Shown here: one piece after another, positions 21,606-37,733 of the stretch
Position numbering within the stretch: position 1 is the first letter of the stretch
How the letters are laid out: each line of letters begins with the position of its first letter
DNA from: Glebionis coronaria
Taxonomy: Eukaryota > Streptophyta > Magnoliopsida > Asterales > Asteraceae
Assembly (NCBI GenBank): GCA_025667525.1
Contig: CM046876.1
Span: 22,159,224-22,223,223 of the forward strand
DNA length: 64,000 bases
Direction: 5' to 3'
The notes under the pieces: generated by a model
The model's database searches: none
Told to the model about the DNA's origin: nothing
Seen by the model: only the letters and a program-made list of their open reading frames with translations
Position numbers and translations under genes: made by a program

Positions 21606-22827
21606 TTAAAAATTAAAATATTTTGCACGCGCCCCGTTTTTTAACTTTCCGATCTTCGCCGCCTCTTCGGCACTAATTCCGGAAGTGTCGAACCGAAAGA
21701 TTTGCAATTCTTCGTTCCTTTTTTGAAGCTCACACACTTCTAGTCTTGTCGCTACCTCTCACTCCATTCGCTCTTTTTTTGCATCACGGTCAAAGATTAT
21801 TTGTTGTTGTAGCAATTAGACCAATTGTTCTTTTTGAGAACCCAAAGTGGCGGATGAGCTTAGGAGCGTTGACCCTTGGCCTTTCTTGGAACACCGGATG
21901 GACAAGGGATCTTATCGCCATTGAAAAGATCCGGATCTTGGTCGGCTATCTTCCCGCGTCGACGTCGTATTTGGGTCGAATCGGGGCTTTTTCATTTGTA
22001 TTTGTCTTTCAAAACAAGCCAAACACTTTTATGTGAAAATTTATTGTTCCCGCTATCATTTCTATATAAGCTCAACACACGAGTCAAAAACTTTTCTTCA
22101 TTTTCGCCACTCAAAAGTTTGGCGTTATCATAAAAATGATAAAACTTGAAAACTTCGCAGTTAAACGACGTCCACTTGTCGGTCAAAAATATATTTTTGT
22201 CTCGAGCTTTAGAACCCTCCTTCGTAATCCGATCGTTATAAATAGTAAGAATTTTGTATCAAAACGTCTCATTTTGTTGGTCATTCCCGACCTTTGAATC
22301 TTCTAATATTTCTATCCAACATTTGGCCAAAACTTCTTATTCACGTTGGGACCAAGCGGTCCGAGTTTGGATTTTTCTTAGCAACACTTTTTTGTCTCCC
22401 TTTTTACTTCGAAGGACAGGCTGGTGGAGCTTTGTCTTCATCGGGCTCTTTAGTTTCTTGAGGTTATTAAGACGAGTGTTGAGGAATATTTTGTTGATTT
22501 ACTTGTTGGGATTGTTGAAAGATTTCACATTGTTGAGATTGTTTGAACAATAAATTGAATGCCCCGGGTGTACAGTTAACAAACGGGGTTGTTTGTGGGA
22601 AGTTAGAAAAAGGATTTGGTATTTGGTTATAGTTGGCAAATGAAGAAAATTGATATGTTTTTAAAGAGCTAGACGTTGCGGATGAGGGAGTATTTGGGTT
22701 AGACAAAGATGACGAATTTGGTAATTGAGTATTCAGTATTTGATTTTGGGGATCGTTTAAAATATTGTTTAGCCATTGATTCAGATATTGGTTTGAATTT
22801 TGGTTTGGATTATAACTCGTGATGGAT
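21606..22827 (-). pseudogene. Myb/SANT-like, NAM-associated protein pseudogene
   Basis: In fragments across frames it reads like the plant GST-T3-like / NAM-associated family, which is common beside PIF/Harbinger transposases. The N-terminus is Asn/Pro/Ser/Gln-rich. The Myb/SANT-like domain reads LAKCWIEILEDSKVGNDQ, then LTDKWTSFNCEVFKF near 22,150. The C-terminal coiled part reads CELQKRNEELQIFRFDTSG near 21,700 and ends in ARAKYF. Frames change at least twice and stops intervene (for example after KDKYK near 21,990), so it is broken. Such proteins bind DNA and may help Harbinger transposases. The flanks near 21,448 and 23,192 both carry TTCGGT-type ends, so it could lie in a decayed Harbinger element, which I cannot prove. 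Confidence 0.6.
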
Positions 22828-22840
22828 GTAAAAAATACAA

Positions 22841-23599
22841 CTAATTAGTATTGAGAATAGAGGACAATTTCTTTTTTAGTTTAAAAAGGAATTTATAGTG
22901 AAAAATAGGTAATAAGTGGGATTTTTTTGGGTTCCAACGGTAAAAAAAGAAGCCCAAGCAAAATATAGCCGTTACAACGCTTATATATTCAAACTTTTTT
23001 TTTAAATCATAACGCGACACGCGACGCGAGCCACGACGTAGTTGTGACTCCGTGTGCTCGCGCACTCGCCCACAACATCGGATGGCTACTACGGCTTGGA
23101 GGTCGATAACGCAATCCACGGTACAACGACTGTCGCTATAAGCTCGCGCCGTGGTAGCCAGTCACTCCACCGCCACTGTACCGAACCCTCTTAGAATGAT
23201 ATGTTCCAATTAATTAATACTTGATAAGCCATACACTAACACAATTCATACGGGTGTTTATGGTTTGTTAACGTTAAGAACCCTAATTTTCTATTAATCG
23301 TGATACGATTTTTCTGAGTTGGGTGCAATTAAGAAATGATAGTTTTTTTACGATTGATAAACACTAATGTTAATATAAACTAATATAAAAAAATAATCTA
23401 GATTAAATAAAAGTCTTGTTAATAATAACTATAAAAATTGTTATAAACACATATATATTGAAATTTTACTTTAAACAAAAAAAAAATTCGATTAAATAAA
23501 ATTCATGACGACAGATTAATGTTTTGGTTTTTGGATAGGTTAGAAGAAAATATGTGTGTAGATCTGATTGAGGTTTCTCTTCTTGTTAGGTTAAGTAGT
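22841..23599. other. Intergenic, nothing recognised
   Basis: AT-rich with a CG-rich patch (23,010-23,190) whose ACCGAACCCTC TTA end might be the edge of a Harbinger-like element. ORFs here are short and unrecognised. Confidence 0.4.
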
Positions 23600-23609
23600 T
23601 GAAGTTTTA

Positions 23610-23860
23610 CAGTGGGTCAAGCGCTTTTGAAAACCGCCCCATGCAAAGTAACCAACTGCCTTAGAGCAGTTGACCACCAACTACCGCAAAAGCACGCAGT
23701 TGACCAAGTTAAGCGAAATGGCGGGGGTTCGAATCCGGGCCCCGTCTTGGTCAGCCAGTGTGGCCTAGATAATTTACCTGGATATGCCTTCCTTGTTGGG
23801 TGGGGGGCTCGGTACCAAAAAGATACACGGATTTAAGATGGTTCCGCCAAATACCATTTT
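23610..23860 (+). repeat. Probable decayed tRNA-derived SINE
   Basis: A box-A-like TTAGAGCAGTTGACCAC (about 23,660) is followed by a strong box B, GGTTCGAATCCGG (about 23,726), and a GGCTCGGTACCAAAAAG tail region. The layout matches the SINE at 26,082-26,329, but no clean target duplication was found. Confidence 0.5.
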
Positions 23861-24375
23861 ACATTACACTTGAAGCGGTGAAGTTTCTGAATGAGATTTG
23901 ACGGGTTGTAAATAGCAACGTCATAACATTTATATCCACAAATATGTTTTTATATAATTCATTTTTTAATTTTAAAAAAATTTACGACGCAACTTGTTAC
24001 TCGCTTGTATCGTATTACGTAATTAAATGTTTGAAATGAATAATATACATCATTTTCTTTAGACAATGTAAATAACACAAACCATTTTTTAAAAATGCTT
24101 ACTTATTTAAATTTTATTTCTATTTCAAGAAATGCAATAATTTCATTAGACCACAAAAAGAAACAAAAATGTTTTAATTATTCTATCAAATTATATTTAT
24201 TGGTAAAGTCTTTCGTTTTTATACTAGAGATCAAGAATTTATATTTCACTTGATGCATATATTTAAAAAAGGTCAGAAAAAGATCAAAAGCGATATATAA
24301 ATTACCCAATAAAATCACATAAATCTAAGGTTCTATTTGGTTTAAGGTAGATATTCACTGTGGATATGGGTTTAT

Positions 24376-25094
<719 letters not shown>

Positions 25095-25594
25095 GAGTTT
25101 ATAAAGTGGGTGATTTAGGATTAAATATTATCGCGTGAAAAGTGTTGTTTGGTTGATCATAAATTTAAGAATGATTTTATATAAATAGTGGAGGCTAAAA
25201 ATCTTTTGGTAAATCCTGAGATTATAGTGGGTTTTTTAAAATCGCACTAAAAGTATGTGTCTCATTTTGAAAACCCATAGATAGATACCAAACGATTATT
25301 TTTACTTTCAGCCTATGGAACTTAGTCCAGACCTGGAAACCAAACGAGGCCTAAGTCACTTTAGAGAAAACCACACCTGTTTATTTGTTCAAATTAAAGT
25401 TTTTAAAATTAATTCTTATATCATCAAAATAGAATGTAACGTAAATGCGAAAAAATAATTGTGAAATTAGCCAATTTTTTTTCGAATAATTAGTTATTTG
25501 ATTAAACGTTTGTTTGATGTGCTAAAGAAAATTTGTAGAAAAGGGGTTAACGGCACCATGATATTATAGGACCTTCAAATATTGTAGTATCAAT

Positions 25595-26017
25595 TATGTT
25601 TTAAAAAGCGTGCCATGGCGGAGTAAATGCGTCACTAAAGCGTGGAGCGTGGCCTCGCAATTACTATATAAACCATAGCGTGGGGGGTTTAGGCGTGGTG
25701 TGAGTTAAGGCGTAAAAATACGTGCTATGGCGGACAAAGGTGTGAGGTGTGGCGAGTTTTTTTTATTTAACTTCAGATTTTTTTATTTTTTAAATGAAGA
25801 ATATTACATGTAAAAATACTAATTTAACCTTATTCATTACGTATTACAATTTTATTTAATCTTAATCTCTATAAAAACTATATAAATATAAAAATAATTT
25901 CATATTTTTGTCTCGCCTTGATTCACGTCTTAAATACGTAAAAACTTCGCTTTAGGCCGCAAAAGCTTGAGGCTTGGCCTTGCGGCCACGCCAGGCCTTA
26001 CGCTATTTAGAACCTTG
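25595..26017. mobile_element. hAT-like MITE
   Basis: Ends TATGTTTTAAAAAGCG and, from the other side, CAAGGTTCTAAATAGCG. Flanking 8-mers GTATCAAT (25,587-25,594) and ATATCAAT (26,018-26,025) match at 7 of 8. The arms are rich in GGCGTGGC-type blocks. Confidence 0.6.
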
Positions 26018-26081
26018 ATATCAATGATGCATACAAAATTGAAATGCAATCGGGAGTTATGTTATTAGTACACCTCTTTGA

Positions 26082-26329
26082 AACAACTGCTCTAGAGCAG
26101 TTGGCCACCTGGGTTCCTCCTGGAGCTTGGAGAGGGGGTTTTGACCATGGGTTCAAGTCTTGCAAAAGACAAAAGTCCATGATTTTCCTCCTTAGTGTGA
26201 AACCGTGAGTTCTAGGGGTTTTCTCCTAGTGGTTCGGGTCCCGAGGCCTACCCATTATGAATGGTATAATTCGGGGGTCGAATTTCAGTAACATTGAGGT
26301 ACCGTTTAAAAAAATATGATAAAAAAACC
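26082..26329 (+). mobile_element. tRNA-derived SINE with perfect 15-bp target duplication
   Basis: AGTACACCTCTTTGA is repeated exactly at 26,067-26,081 and 26,330-26,344. Box-A-like CTAGAGCAGTTGGCCACC (about 26,091) and box-B-like GGTTCAAGTC (about 26,150) give the internal polymerase III promoter. The element ends in an A-rich tail. It is non-coding and depends on LINE enzymes. Confidence 0.88.
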
Positions 26330-26344
26330 AGTACACCTCTTTGA

Positions 26345-27829
26345 TATTTTTTTGCATGTAATACCTCTTCTATTATACTGTGTATTTAAAAAACGAGACA
26401 TTTTTTTGTATTTTTTTCTTTTATATTTTGTTTTCTTTTACTATAATACATGTTCTATATTTTTTTCGGCAGCTTATTCATTTTGCTAGCAGGACAAGCC
26501 AGTTTTTGGCTTCGTGTTTTTTATATTTGAATACGTTCGACATATCAGACTTTATATTTTTGATTCCGCTTTTTTTATTTCATAGTTTTATAACATAAAT
26601 AAATTAAAAATTAAAAAAAAAAAAATTAAAAAGGTTCAGGGGGTATTACTTCGTACTAATAAAACTAAGCTTTGAGCTTACTCGCACCTATACTACATAA
26701 TAATGTATTTGAAATATTTTAAAAGAAGAAGGCTTCTAGTCTTAAACAATACACTTGCTTATTATGAAATTTTCAAATAATACAAATTTTAAGGTTAATA
26801 GTTTAAATACTTTAAGCTGACATATATGATATGAATGTTGATTAATAAATATATGCAAGAAACTAAAATGTGTCTGAAATGTAGTTAAAATAAGTGATAT
26901 ATCATGACCAAAAGTAAATCACTTGAGTTGAAATACAAAATTTGTAAATATGCTTGTATCCAACATCGCCATAAAGAGGAAGTGTGGAATGGAAATCTTC
27001 AAATTGCTTTGATGGCATAGCTGGTAGATTAGGGGTATCTAATCTCGCAATTTCTAGTGACTTTGATAACGGGGACCCCTTCAAATATTGGAGTACCCAA
27101 TAATGCATACAAAATTGAAATACAATTTGAGGTGACTTTGATATGTCTTTGATATGAAATGCAATTAATGTGACTTTGATACGTCTTTGATATGAAAACA
27201 TGAAATGCATATCTTTTAATTTCTTTCTTTTGCCCGTTAAGTCTTTGATTATTTCAAACCCTATCGACCTTTGTTTGCTTCTGGGCAAAGGTATAGAAGT
27301 TATTTAAAGACTAAAGTTCAAGATATTGATTAAAGTATAAGTATTGGTAAGCTAAGGCTTATTATAAATCAGCTTAGTTTAATTTTGTCTTTCACAATGT
27401 ATGAGAATAGTGAGTTGTAGTCTTGTAGATAACTTTACATGTGTCAGAAGGTAGAGAGAATGTTTCAGCATAATATCTGACCTTTTTGTAAAAACTAAAA
27501 ATCGAATTCTTATATCTGTGTCTAAAAAAAAGGACGTTCTTCAAACTGATCCAAAATTGCTTAAGAAAATATAAATAGCAAAGAAAAACAAATATTGTAT
27601 AGTTTGATTGGTGCAATGCATTGGTTACATTTTCATGTGATTTTTTTGTGAATTTTAGATGGATGTAGTAATTTCTATGGACAGATGAGTTTTAAGATTA
27701 AAATTCGAAGAAAATAGCTTAAGTAAAAGGCTTCATTAGAAAGTACTGTTTTTACTTTTTTTATGTAGTCAAAAATCATAAATCTATCTGATCTCTAAAT
27801 TATAATATATTTAAAAGATTTTGAGTAAC
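26345..27829. other. Intergenic with an unrecognised - strand ORF (26,902-27,288)
   Basis: The 128-codon - strand ORF includes GSPLSKSLEIARLDTPNLPA, which looks gene-like, but I cannot name it. Part of it recurs, broken by the MITE at 25,595-26,017, in 25,567-26,055 (CTTCAAATATTG and ATGCATACAAAATTGAAAT are shared). This suggests two copies of a gene remnant. The rest is AT-rich and empty. Confidence 0.4.
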
Positions 27830-28320
27830 TTGGCTCTAATACTGATTATAGAAACTAGAGTGAATATAGTTGAATTTTTTTTTATCATTTGAAAACTTGT
27901 GTCATAAGTGTTAAGTCAATTTATAATGTTTCAAAACATTTGCATAACAAGTGATCTTGATCACGATTGACTTAAGATAATAGTAAGTAAAGAGTAAGGA
28001 AAGAAACGACCTAATGATAACACCATAATTTTTATAGTGGTTCGGCTCAAAGCTCTCTCCTCGACCTACTCTACTCCTTGAGTAACCATACTCGAGAGTT
28101 TCACTATATCAACAAGCTCCTTTCTTGGTAGAGAAAATCGTACACGTCGCTTACACCAATTTCCGACACTAAGCTAAATGTCGAGTTTTAATATTAGATA
28201 GAACTAATCTACACACGTCACATAATTTCATTTTTCGACACAAGGCTAGATGTCGAGTTCAAATCTTAGGTAGAACTGATAGTAGTAAAATACGTCTTTT
28301 AGGAAAAAGAGCTTATTAAA
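27830..28320 (-). mobile_element. Possible decayed LTR-element edge
   Basis: GGCTCTAATACTGAT (about 27,832-27,846) resembles the reverse complement of a tRNA-Met primer site with changes. It is followed by LTR-like sequence containing AGTGGTTCGGCTC and an imperfect ~100-bp duplication around CGACACTAAGCTA / CGACACAAGGCTA. No partner LTR found. Confidence 0.3.
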
Positions 28321-31145
<2,825 letters not shown>

Positions 31146-32029
31146 GGCTAAGTTTGACATAGGAAAATAAAATGGCCCCATGTCATATCCTACATGGCGT
31201 TTTCTTATTGGCTATTGGATTATATCTAATCTATTTTGGAAACTAAATCTTTTTTTTTTTGCAATCGGATGATTTTTTTCCCCTTAAATAAATAAATAAT
31301 GCCTAAATATAGCACTAATCTATATATAAAATCAAATCAATATACCGAAGATCGTAAAATAGAAAAATCCTTAAACCAATAACCCTAAATCCATTAAACT
31401 CGCGAATACCATTCTGTACCAGTTCTCAAATCCTAATGAAATTGTTTTGTTCAAATCCATTAAACTCGGGAATACCCTTTTTGGTCAATTAAGATTTGGT
31501 GTTTTTAGGGTTTATTCATTCAATTGTTTACTGTGTTTTATAGGTGTTTTTGGTTTTGTTTATTCAATTGTCTGAGTTTGCATGCTTGCTCATGATGTAA
31601 CGGTTATAAGGTAAAATTTAAAATTGCTGTAACCTGGTATTTAATCAAAAACTCTTGTGTAATAGGTAAAAGTTTGAAACAAGCTAAACTAAATCCTGAT
31701 ATAGTCGATCCATGACAATTAATAAATATCGGTATATATTATTTCCCAATATAATCGGCTGTATATATTTTTTCTCAATATAATCCTCGGTAACAATTCA
31801 TTCGTCTCTTCAATTAGCAGCAACTTATTATCTTATAAACCCTAAATCACCAAAATACAATCATTCATTCGGGACATGTACACTTTATAAACCCTAATGA
31901 TTGTTTCTTAGAGATCCCATAATGAGAAAAGTTGTGGAACACATGTTGTTGCGATGAATCAGGTTTGTGCATATGGTGCTCTACACAACTCGTGTTCTGA
32001 ATTCAAACGTTTTCTTTTTTGTTTTGCAG

Positions 32030-32208
32030 GAATGGGTAATAGCAGAGTCACAGTTTTCAGACCAGTAGTCACGATTTCTAGATCAATATGCGTAAGTGAA
32101 GAGTCATTTATTATCCCGCATCAATTCTAGCCAGTGGGCAGATATTGAAAATCAGTTGGGGCTTAAAAGCCCAACTGATAGGACTCAGCTCAACAAGATA
32201 CACAATCC
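32030..32208 (+). pseudogene. Captured exon-like fragment, unidentified
   Basis: Bounded by an acceptor-like TTTTGCAG and a donor-like GTAAAC. It reads SRINSSQWADIENQLGLKS in one frame after a stop. It looks coding-derived but I cannot name it. Confidence 0.35.
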
Positions 32209-33750
32209 GTAAACATCCTCATGCTATTTAATTTAACAAAGCTCTTTGAGTACGCGTAATTTATTATAGTTCCTAAATTCACTTTATGTTAGTTGTGAGG
32301 GATTGAGTTTCTAGAGTTAATAGGTTAGAAGCTACTTACATATGACCAAGTAGATGCAAGTTTTATTTTCTTCTTACTTTTTGTTGCTGTTAACTAATGA
32401 TATTTTAATCTTAAATAACAGTACTAAATTATGTGTCTTAAAGAGCTGTAAGGCCAGGGCTTAAAAAACAAGTATATTAGATAATTAACTCCCCATCACA
32501 AAGACCCACCTGTAACTCAGGAATTTGTAGGTGTTGGATATTGACGTTCAGTTGATATTACACTTGAAGGCGGCTGCTGAGGTTGCGAGTTTCTTACTAT
32601 TTCTCACAAGCCATAATGAGGAGTTACCGCAAAGCACATGAATCTAATATGGTGTGTACTTTGGAGGTAGTTTTTTTTTTACTATTATCCGTATCAAAGC
32701 TTATGATTTATGATTTATATATGGTCCGTTTTCCGTCTATCTGTGACTCGGATTCAATTTAGATTTGGCCAGGTAAATATCATAATAGGTGATCAGGTGC
32801 TAAATAGTTTGAAATACTTTATTATTTTTTGATAGTTCATTTATCTTTGAATGGTTCTTTTAAATAGTTCCATCTAATGCTCTCATCTTTTACTCCTCAC
32901 TGCCTTCTTCTTCATTGCTAAGTTGGTGAGTTTATTGAAACAATTGGATCATGTCTACGAATATTCAAGGTCATAAGCTTTCAGAAATGTGAGTTTTTTG
33001 GTTAAATTTTTCTTACGCTAATAGACTCATTAAAGTAACACTTGGATCAGTTCTTGTGGCTCTCGAATCAAAAAACCAAACTGTAAACTTACTGAATAAC
33101 ACTCTGATGATATTCAAGGTTGTATTCATCGAACAAATGTACCTGCTCATTTCATGTTAGCCTAATAATAATAAGTCTAATATTTAATCTAGATTTAATT
33201 TGATTAGTTTTTGCTTGATCTGGAATCAATGGAAATTGGATGAAATTGCAGTTAAAAAGTTATTAGTGACTATTTAGATGGTTTGGACTTAAATAACCTC
33301 ACTGTTTTCGAACAACTAATGCAAGACTTGTGTCGTTAATGATGGAGGTAACTTTTATTCTTTTCTTATTTAGTTTTGTTCCACAAGAAAATTTGTTTAT
33401 AAGTTTTTGCAAAGCTATTTGATCATTGAATATGAAATTTGGTTTAACAAAGGGAGTTTTTCTCAGGGATTTTCATGGAATATGACATGTAAACTGTTAG
33501 ATTCGGTTAAGGTTAACAGATTTCAGATTAATTAAGACATGTAAATTTCCGTTTGAAATTTGGCTTAGTAACACAATTCGACGTGTTGATGATTAAACTT
33601 ATTTTGAATACATAATTTAATAAAGGCAGAAATTACATTACAAACTTGAGATGTATATGCCGTGTATTGTAGAAACATGAACCGTGTCATAAGAATTGTA
33701 ATACTTTGCCCATCATCCTTTTCAGGTATTTGTCTCGGTAAATATCCTGA

Positions 33751-34110
33751 CAAAAAACCCGAGGTCTTGGAGCTGGAAAGGTAGCTTATCTTACTTATTG
33801 GGAAAGAACGGATAGGATGATTGCTGATGTGTCGAAATCTGTTAAGATTGTGGCTGGGAAGTCCATTGTCCCTCTAAAAAACGCTGAGGCTATTGAGAAA
33901 ATCTTAACTCATACTATAGTAAGGGGATTAATTACCATATTTTACCTAATCCCAAGTTTTTAGCTGAGGGGACCGTGATTGATGACCTTTTTGCCCCTGA
34001 CCAAGTGCTAATTTGGAGGGAGACAAACCGCGGAAGGACAAAAGGCGATTAAAACATTAAAAGAAGTTTATGCTCATTGGGTCCCAGAGGAGAGAGTTAA
34101 TCTTATTGAC
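33751..34110 (+). pseudogene. UDP-glucose 6-dehydrogenase fragment
   Basis: Reads, across frames, like the mid-region of plant UDP-glucose dehydrogenase, the cytosolic enzyme that makes UDP-glucuronate for cell walls. TKTRGLGAGK and TYWERTDRMIADVSKS are followed by VPLKNAEAIEKILTH. FLAEGTVIDDLFAPDQVL and VYAHWVPEER come next after changes of frame. A one-base excess in an A run (about 33,752), a divergent piece near 33,915-33,950 and another shift near 34,035 break it. It lacks both ends of the ~480-residue enzyme. This is typical of Helitron capture inside unit A. Confidence 0.75.
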
Positions 34111-35021
34111 CAATCAGTACATTTTTTAACTCTTGGATACAGTCTCCAAACTTAGCCTTAGAGGCCTTTCTCTTTTTATCATACATACTTGAAATTGGAA
34201 ATTAGATCAATTGTTTTAAGTTTTTCTTAACTGGTCAGTGGTCATACATAGATGTGGTTATGGAAAATTGGTGCAGAAAGAGTTAGAAGAACAAAGACAT
34301 GTCGTAGACTATGGCCTGGCTCATTTGGACCTTTCCAGTCGCCTCCTATGGCTCAAAACTGTAAGTTCATGACTATTTCTTACTATGTACCACTCATCTA
34401 TTTCTTCAGTAACGATACTTTTAATGCATTTCATAAATAAACCTGGCTAGATAATATACCCTGTTGAAATATAACCAAATGTTAGCATCTATAGGTTCTT
34501 AAGATTAATTTGTAAATGGTCAGTTTCTTTGTGAGTTGCACATTATAGAACGCAACTAAATTAGTTATTTATTTAGGTCAATTTCTTTGTTTTACAGGTT
34601 AATCTTTCTGGTTTGAAGGTTTGAAGGTTTATTAGGATATATTTGTTCTCCAAGTTGTTTCTGGGAGCCTACTACTGCAACGGTAATTCTATAGACAGAA
34701 AAAGAGGCACTAGAGAGTTATAAGGTATATTCAATCTATTCACGGGTCAATATCATTAAATTCACAAATATTCGTTAAAATAAGTAAACTCAAGAATCTT
34801 TCGCCAAAGCACATGTTTCTGAAAAGGGTATATTATGAACATATGGTTTAAGGTGGAATCCATCACAAGGAAACATTAGAAGCAATCAGAAAGATCCATC
34901 AATGGACGAGGAGTTTAGATATGTTGTCAAGGATATGTTACATTAGAGGCATATACTTCTGCAGCGTGCAGATTTAGAATGTTTAATGGTTGGTCAGATT
35001 TAACGTGTTACAAATCTGCGC

Positions 35022-35187
35022 GCTGTAATTAATAGTAAACATGATGCTCTTGATAGAACATTAAGAAGACCAGGGCGGTATGACCATGAGATCACTTTAG
35101 GTGTTCCAGATAAAAAGGCTAGAATTAAGATTCTTGTTGCTCTTACACGAAGTTTAAAAGTTGAAGGTGCTTTTGATTTGGTCAAAA
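35022..35187 (+). pseudogene. CDC48C-type AAA ATPase fragment
   Basis: About 55 in-frame codons read HDALDRTLRRPGRYDHEITL then GVPDKKARIKILVALTRSL and GAFDLVKI. The LRRPGRYD segment corresponds to the second-region-of-homology arginine motif of AAA ATPases, and the sequence after it is closest to plant CDC48 homolog C / NVL, as I recall it. Walker A and B are absent, so it cannot be active. The following sequence stops soon after. Same strand as the UDP-glucose dehydrogenase fragment. Confidence 0.7.
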
Positions 35188-35199
35188 TAAATTCTTGAA

Positions 35200-37160
35200 A
35201 ACAACTTAAATAAGCAGATTGTCATAAGTTGAAGGTATATTTTTTCGCACTTTTAGCTAATTTCAGTAAATGCATCCAAACAGTTTCAAATTGGGTTTGT
35301 CAAACATAAATTGTTGTTATAGGAACAAAGATATTGAAAAACGCGAAGAGCTTTTACCTTTTCATTATGCAGCAATTTGATTTAAGTGCATCGATTGTCT
35401 TAATCGAATCATTGTTATCCAGGTTTGACATAAAGGTGAAATGCTCCTCATATTATAGTCTTTCTTATAATTTTACATATGATCCATCTCTTCATCATCA
35501 CTTGATTCCGCAGCCGGAATCATTACCTTGCATATGCTCATGGTACACATTTCACATTTTCTTTCCTATACTGTAACTTAACTTTGTAGAGGTCGAACAT
35601 GTGCATACTTCTACTATAAATTGAAAGCGCATAATTTCTTTTTTTTAAATGCTAAACTTGGTCAAATTTCAGGGCCACATTAGCCAACTTTCAATAGTTT
35701 CGAATCAAGGTTTTCACTTCATGTATAGATGTATAGTTACTAAAAACTTGATTCTAATTTCGTCGCAAGATATTGACTCCGCTTATACGTAGGACCTTGA
35801 TTATCTTCTAACCTAATTAATTAGCTCATATGTAGTACCCTTTGACTTGCTGATATGGAATTGAAATACAGTAGCAGTATGATTCTATCTTATGTGTTTC
35901 TTCTTTGACAATATTGTTACAACCTTATAAAGAGATTTTCATATATGACCATAACCTAATTTTTGTTATCCTTTTGGTTATGTTTGGTTAGTTGGCAGGC
36001 ATACCAGAACATACGTGTGAGCTTATAACATATTCCCATTCTTTTTTTCCCATTTCCCTTAAATAATATTGTACTGAACATTCAGAGTTGTATCTGTTTC
36101 ATGTGGAATTACCTTAGATTGTGCTGCACAAAAGTTTCTTAGATTCCTATGAACATAGCAGTTTAAAACGGTTCGACCAGATGCTACTTCCTTCTTGCAA
36201 GAGAATATTGGAGCTCCGAGCAGCGATTTTCCGGACGAATCTAATGAAGGTACCTTGCTTATTGGATATTGCAGTATCACACTACTTACAGATACTGTTG
36301 TTTCATACATAATGTGGAGGTAACTTTATATTATTATAAGGACTTTGTTATGGACTATTATTGTATCATGGTGAACCATTTACATAATCCTTTTCATTTG
36401 TCATCTTCTTTACTTGATTAGCCAAAGGTTCCACTTCTATTTCATTTTTCAAAGTAAAATCATGTGAAGGTTCGAATTCTTTTACATATTCTATTGGTGA
36501 AGAACCAAAGAGAGAACTTCCACGAGAAACATCAGCAGACAGAATGGCAAAAAAGCAGGAAATCACAAAAAAGAAAAAGAAATATACCAAAACATATTAT
36601 TCTTTCACCATAGCAAGTAATCACATTACTCTCAAAGACAGAACCTTCGGGAGTGTCAAGAACATGACCTGCATCAATGAAAAATCATATGATGTAACAG
36701 TTATGCATGCATATGAATACATAATGGAACAAGCCAAAGATTGGTAAAAGTATCGTGTTAAGTTCAGGGGTATCAACCAGTTGCAATATGTCGTTGTCAT
36801 GATTTATAAAGGCAATAAGTTTCCTCAAATCTGTAGGATGGAGAACTCAACATGCTATAGGCATATTTGATTTACATTGGTTAAATGCCAGGAAATTATG
36901 CAGAGAGTTATATGCAAATAATACTAACTTTCACATAATACCTATATTATTCACCACTTAGGCATTTTGATACTCTTTTTTTGTATTTTTTTTTGAACGT
37001 TTTTTTTTTGTAATTCATATATCGATGACTGATCTCTATTTTTATCCATGTTAGCTACTTTATGTCTATTTTTATCCATGTTAGCTACTTTATGTCAAAG
37101 TATTGATTTTTAATGTCAAGACTTTTTGTGGGACAAAAAAGTGTGGCTGCATTTGTTCAT
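35200..37160. other. Interior of unit A, little recognisable
   Basis: Mixed AT-rich DNA. A short gene-like stretch on the + strand (about 36,160-36,250, RPDATSFLQENIGAPSSDFP) and a - strand ORF at 36,366-36,590 are unrecognised and may be further captured pieces. Confidence 0.35.
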
Positions 37161-37183
37161 TGCGTTGATAAACACTTATTGAT

Positions 37184-37512
37184 AAATGTTTTCAAACCCG
37201 ACCCAGCCCGGTGAACCGGTTGACCCGGTTCCGGTCGAAAAAAGGGGCAATCTTAAACCGGTTTTCACATTTTCGAAACCCGTTTGACCCGCCGGGTTTC
37301 GGGTGACCCGGGTCAACCTGGTTTTCGAGACCTGACCGGGTTTTGAATTTTCGTCTTTTAAAAAAAACATTGATTGATAAATAATTTGAATATAAATAAT
37401 TGAATATAATTTTTTTATATTTTTTTAGAAACCGGGTTGACCCAGTTTGACCCGATTAACCCGGACCCGATAACTCAACCGGGTCAAGTTAAGAACCGGT
37501 TTTAAAACATAA
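37184..37512. mobile_element. hAT-like MITE rich in ACCGG blocks
   Basis: Inverted ends AAATGTTTTCAAACC and, from the other side, TTATGTTTTAAAACC. Flanks TTATTGAT and TTATAGCT match at 6 of 8. The arms resemble those of the MITE at 24,376-25,094. Confidence 0.45.
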
Positions 37513-37699
37513 TTATAGCTTGTGGTGTGAATCACAAAAAAGTGGTACTTTATCATACTGCTATAAAATAGAGAATGATCACTCATTTTTTTGCCACGCT
37601 ATGTCCGTCCTTCCTTGGTTGATAACGTGCTATGAATCAAATGTATTTTTTCAACCTTTATCAATTAGCATTATTCATTTTCAAGAAATAAAAACACAA

Positions 37700-37733
37700 A
37701 ACTCCCCGCAACAATGCGCGGGCACGGAACTGC
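37700..37733 (+). other. Possible decayed Helitron 3' end
   Basis: CCCCGCAACAATGCGCGGGC followed by ACGGAACTGCT resembles a Helitron hairpin and terminus whose final CTAGT has been lost. It could mark the true end of an older unit nested in A. Confidence 0.3.

Noticed and set aside
23612..23836. 74-codon + strand frame
   Set aside because: Coincides with a tRNA-derived SINE-like sequence having box A and box B.
26150..26165. A tRNA gene
   Set aside because: Boxes A and B are present but there is no cloverleaf; the 15-bp target duplication shows it is a SINE.
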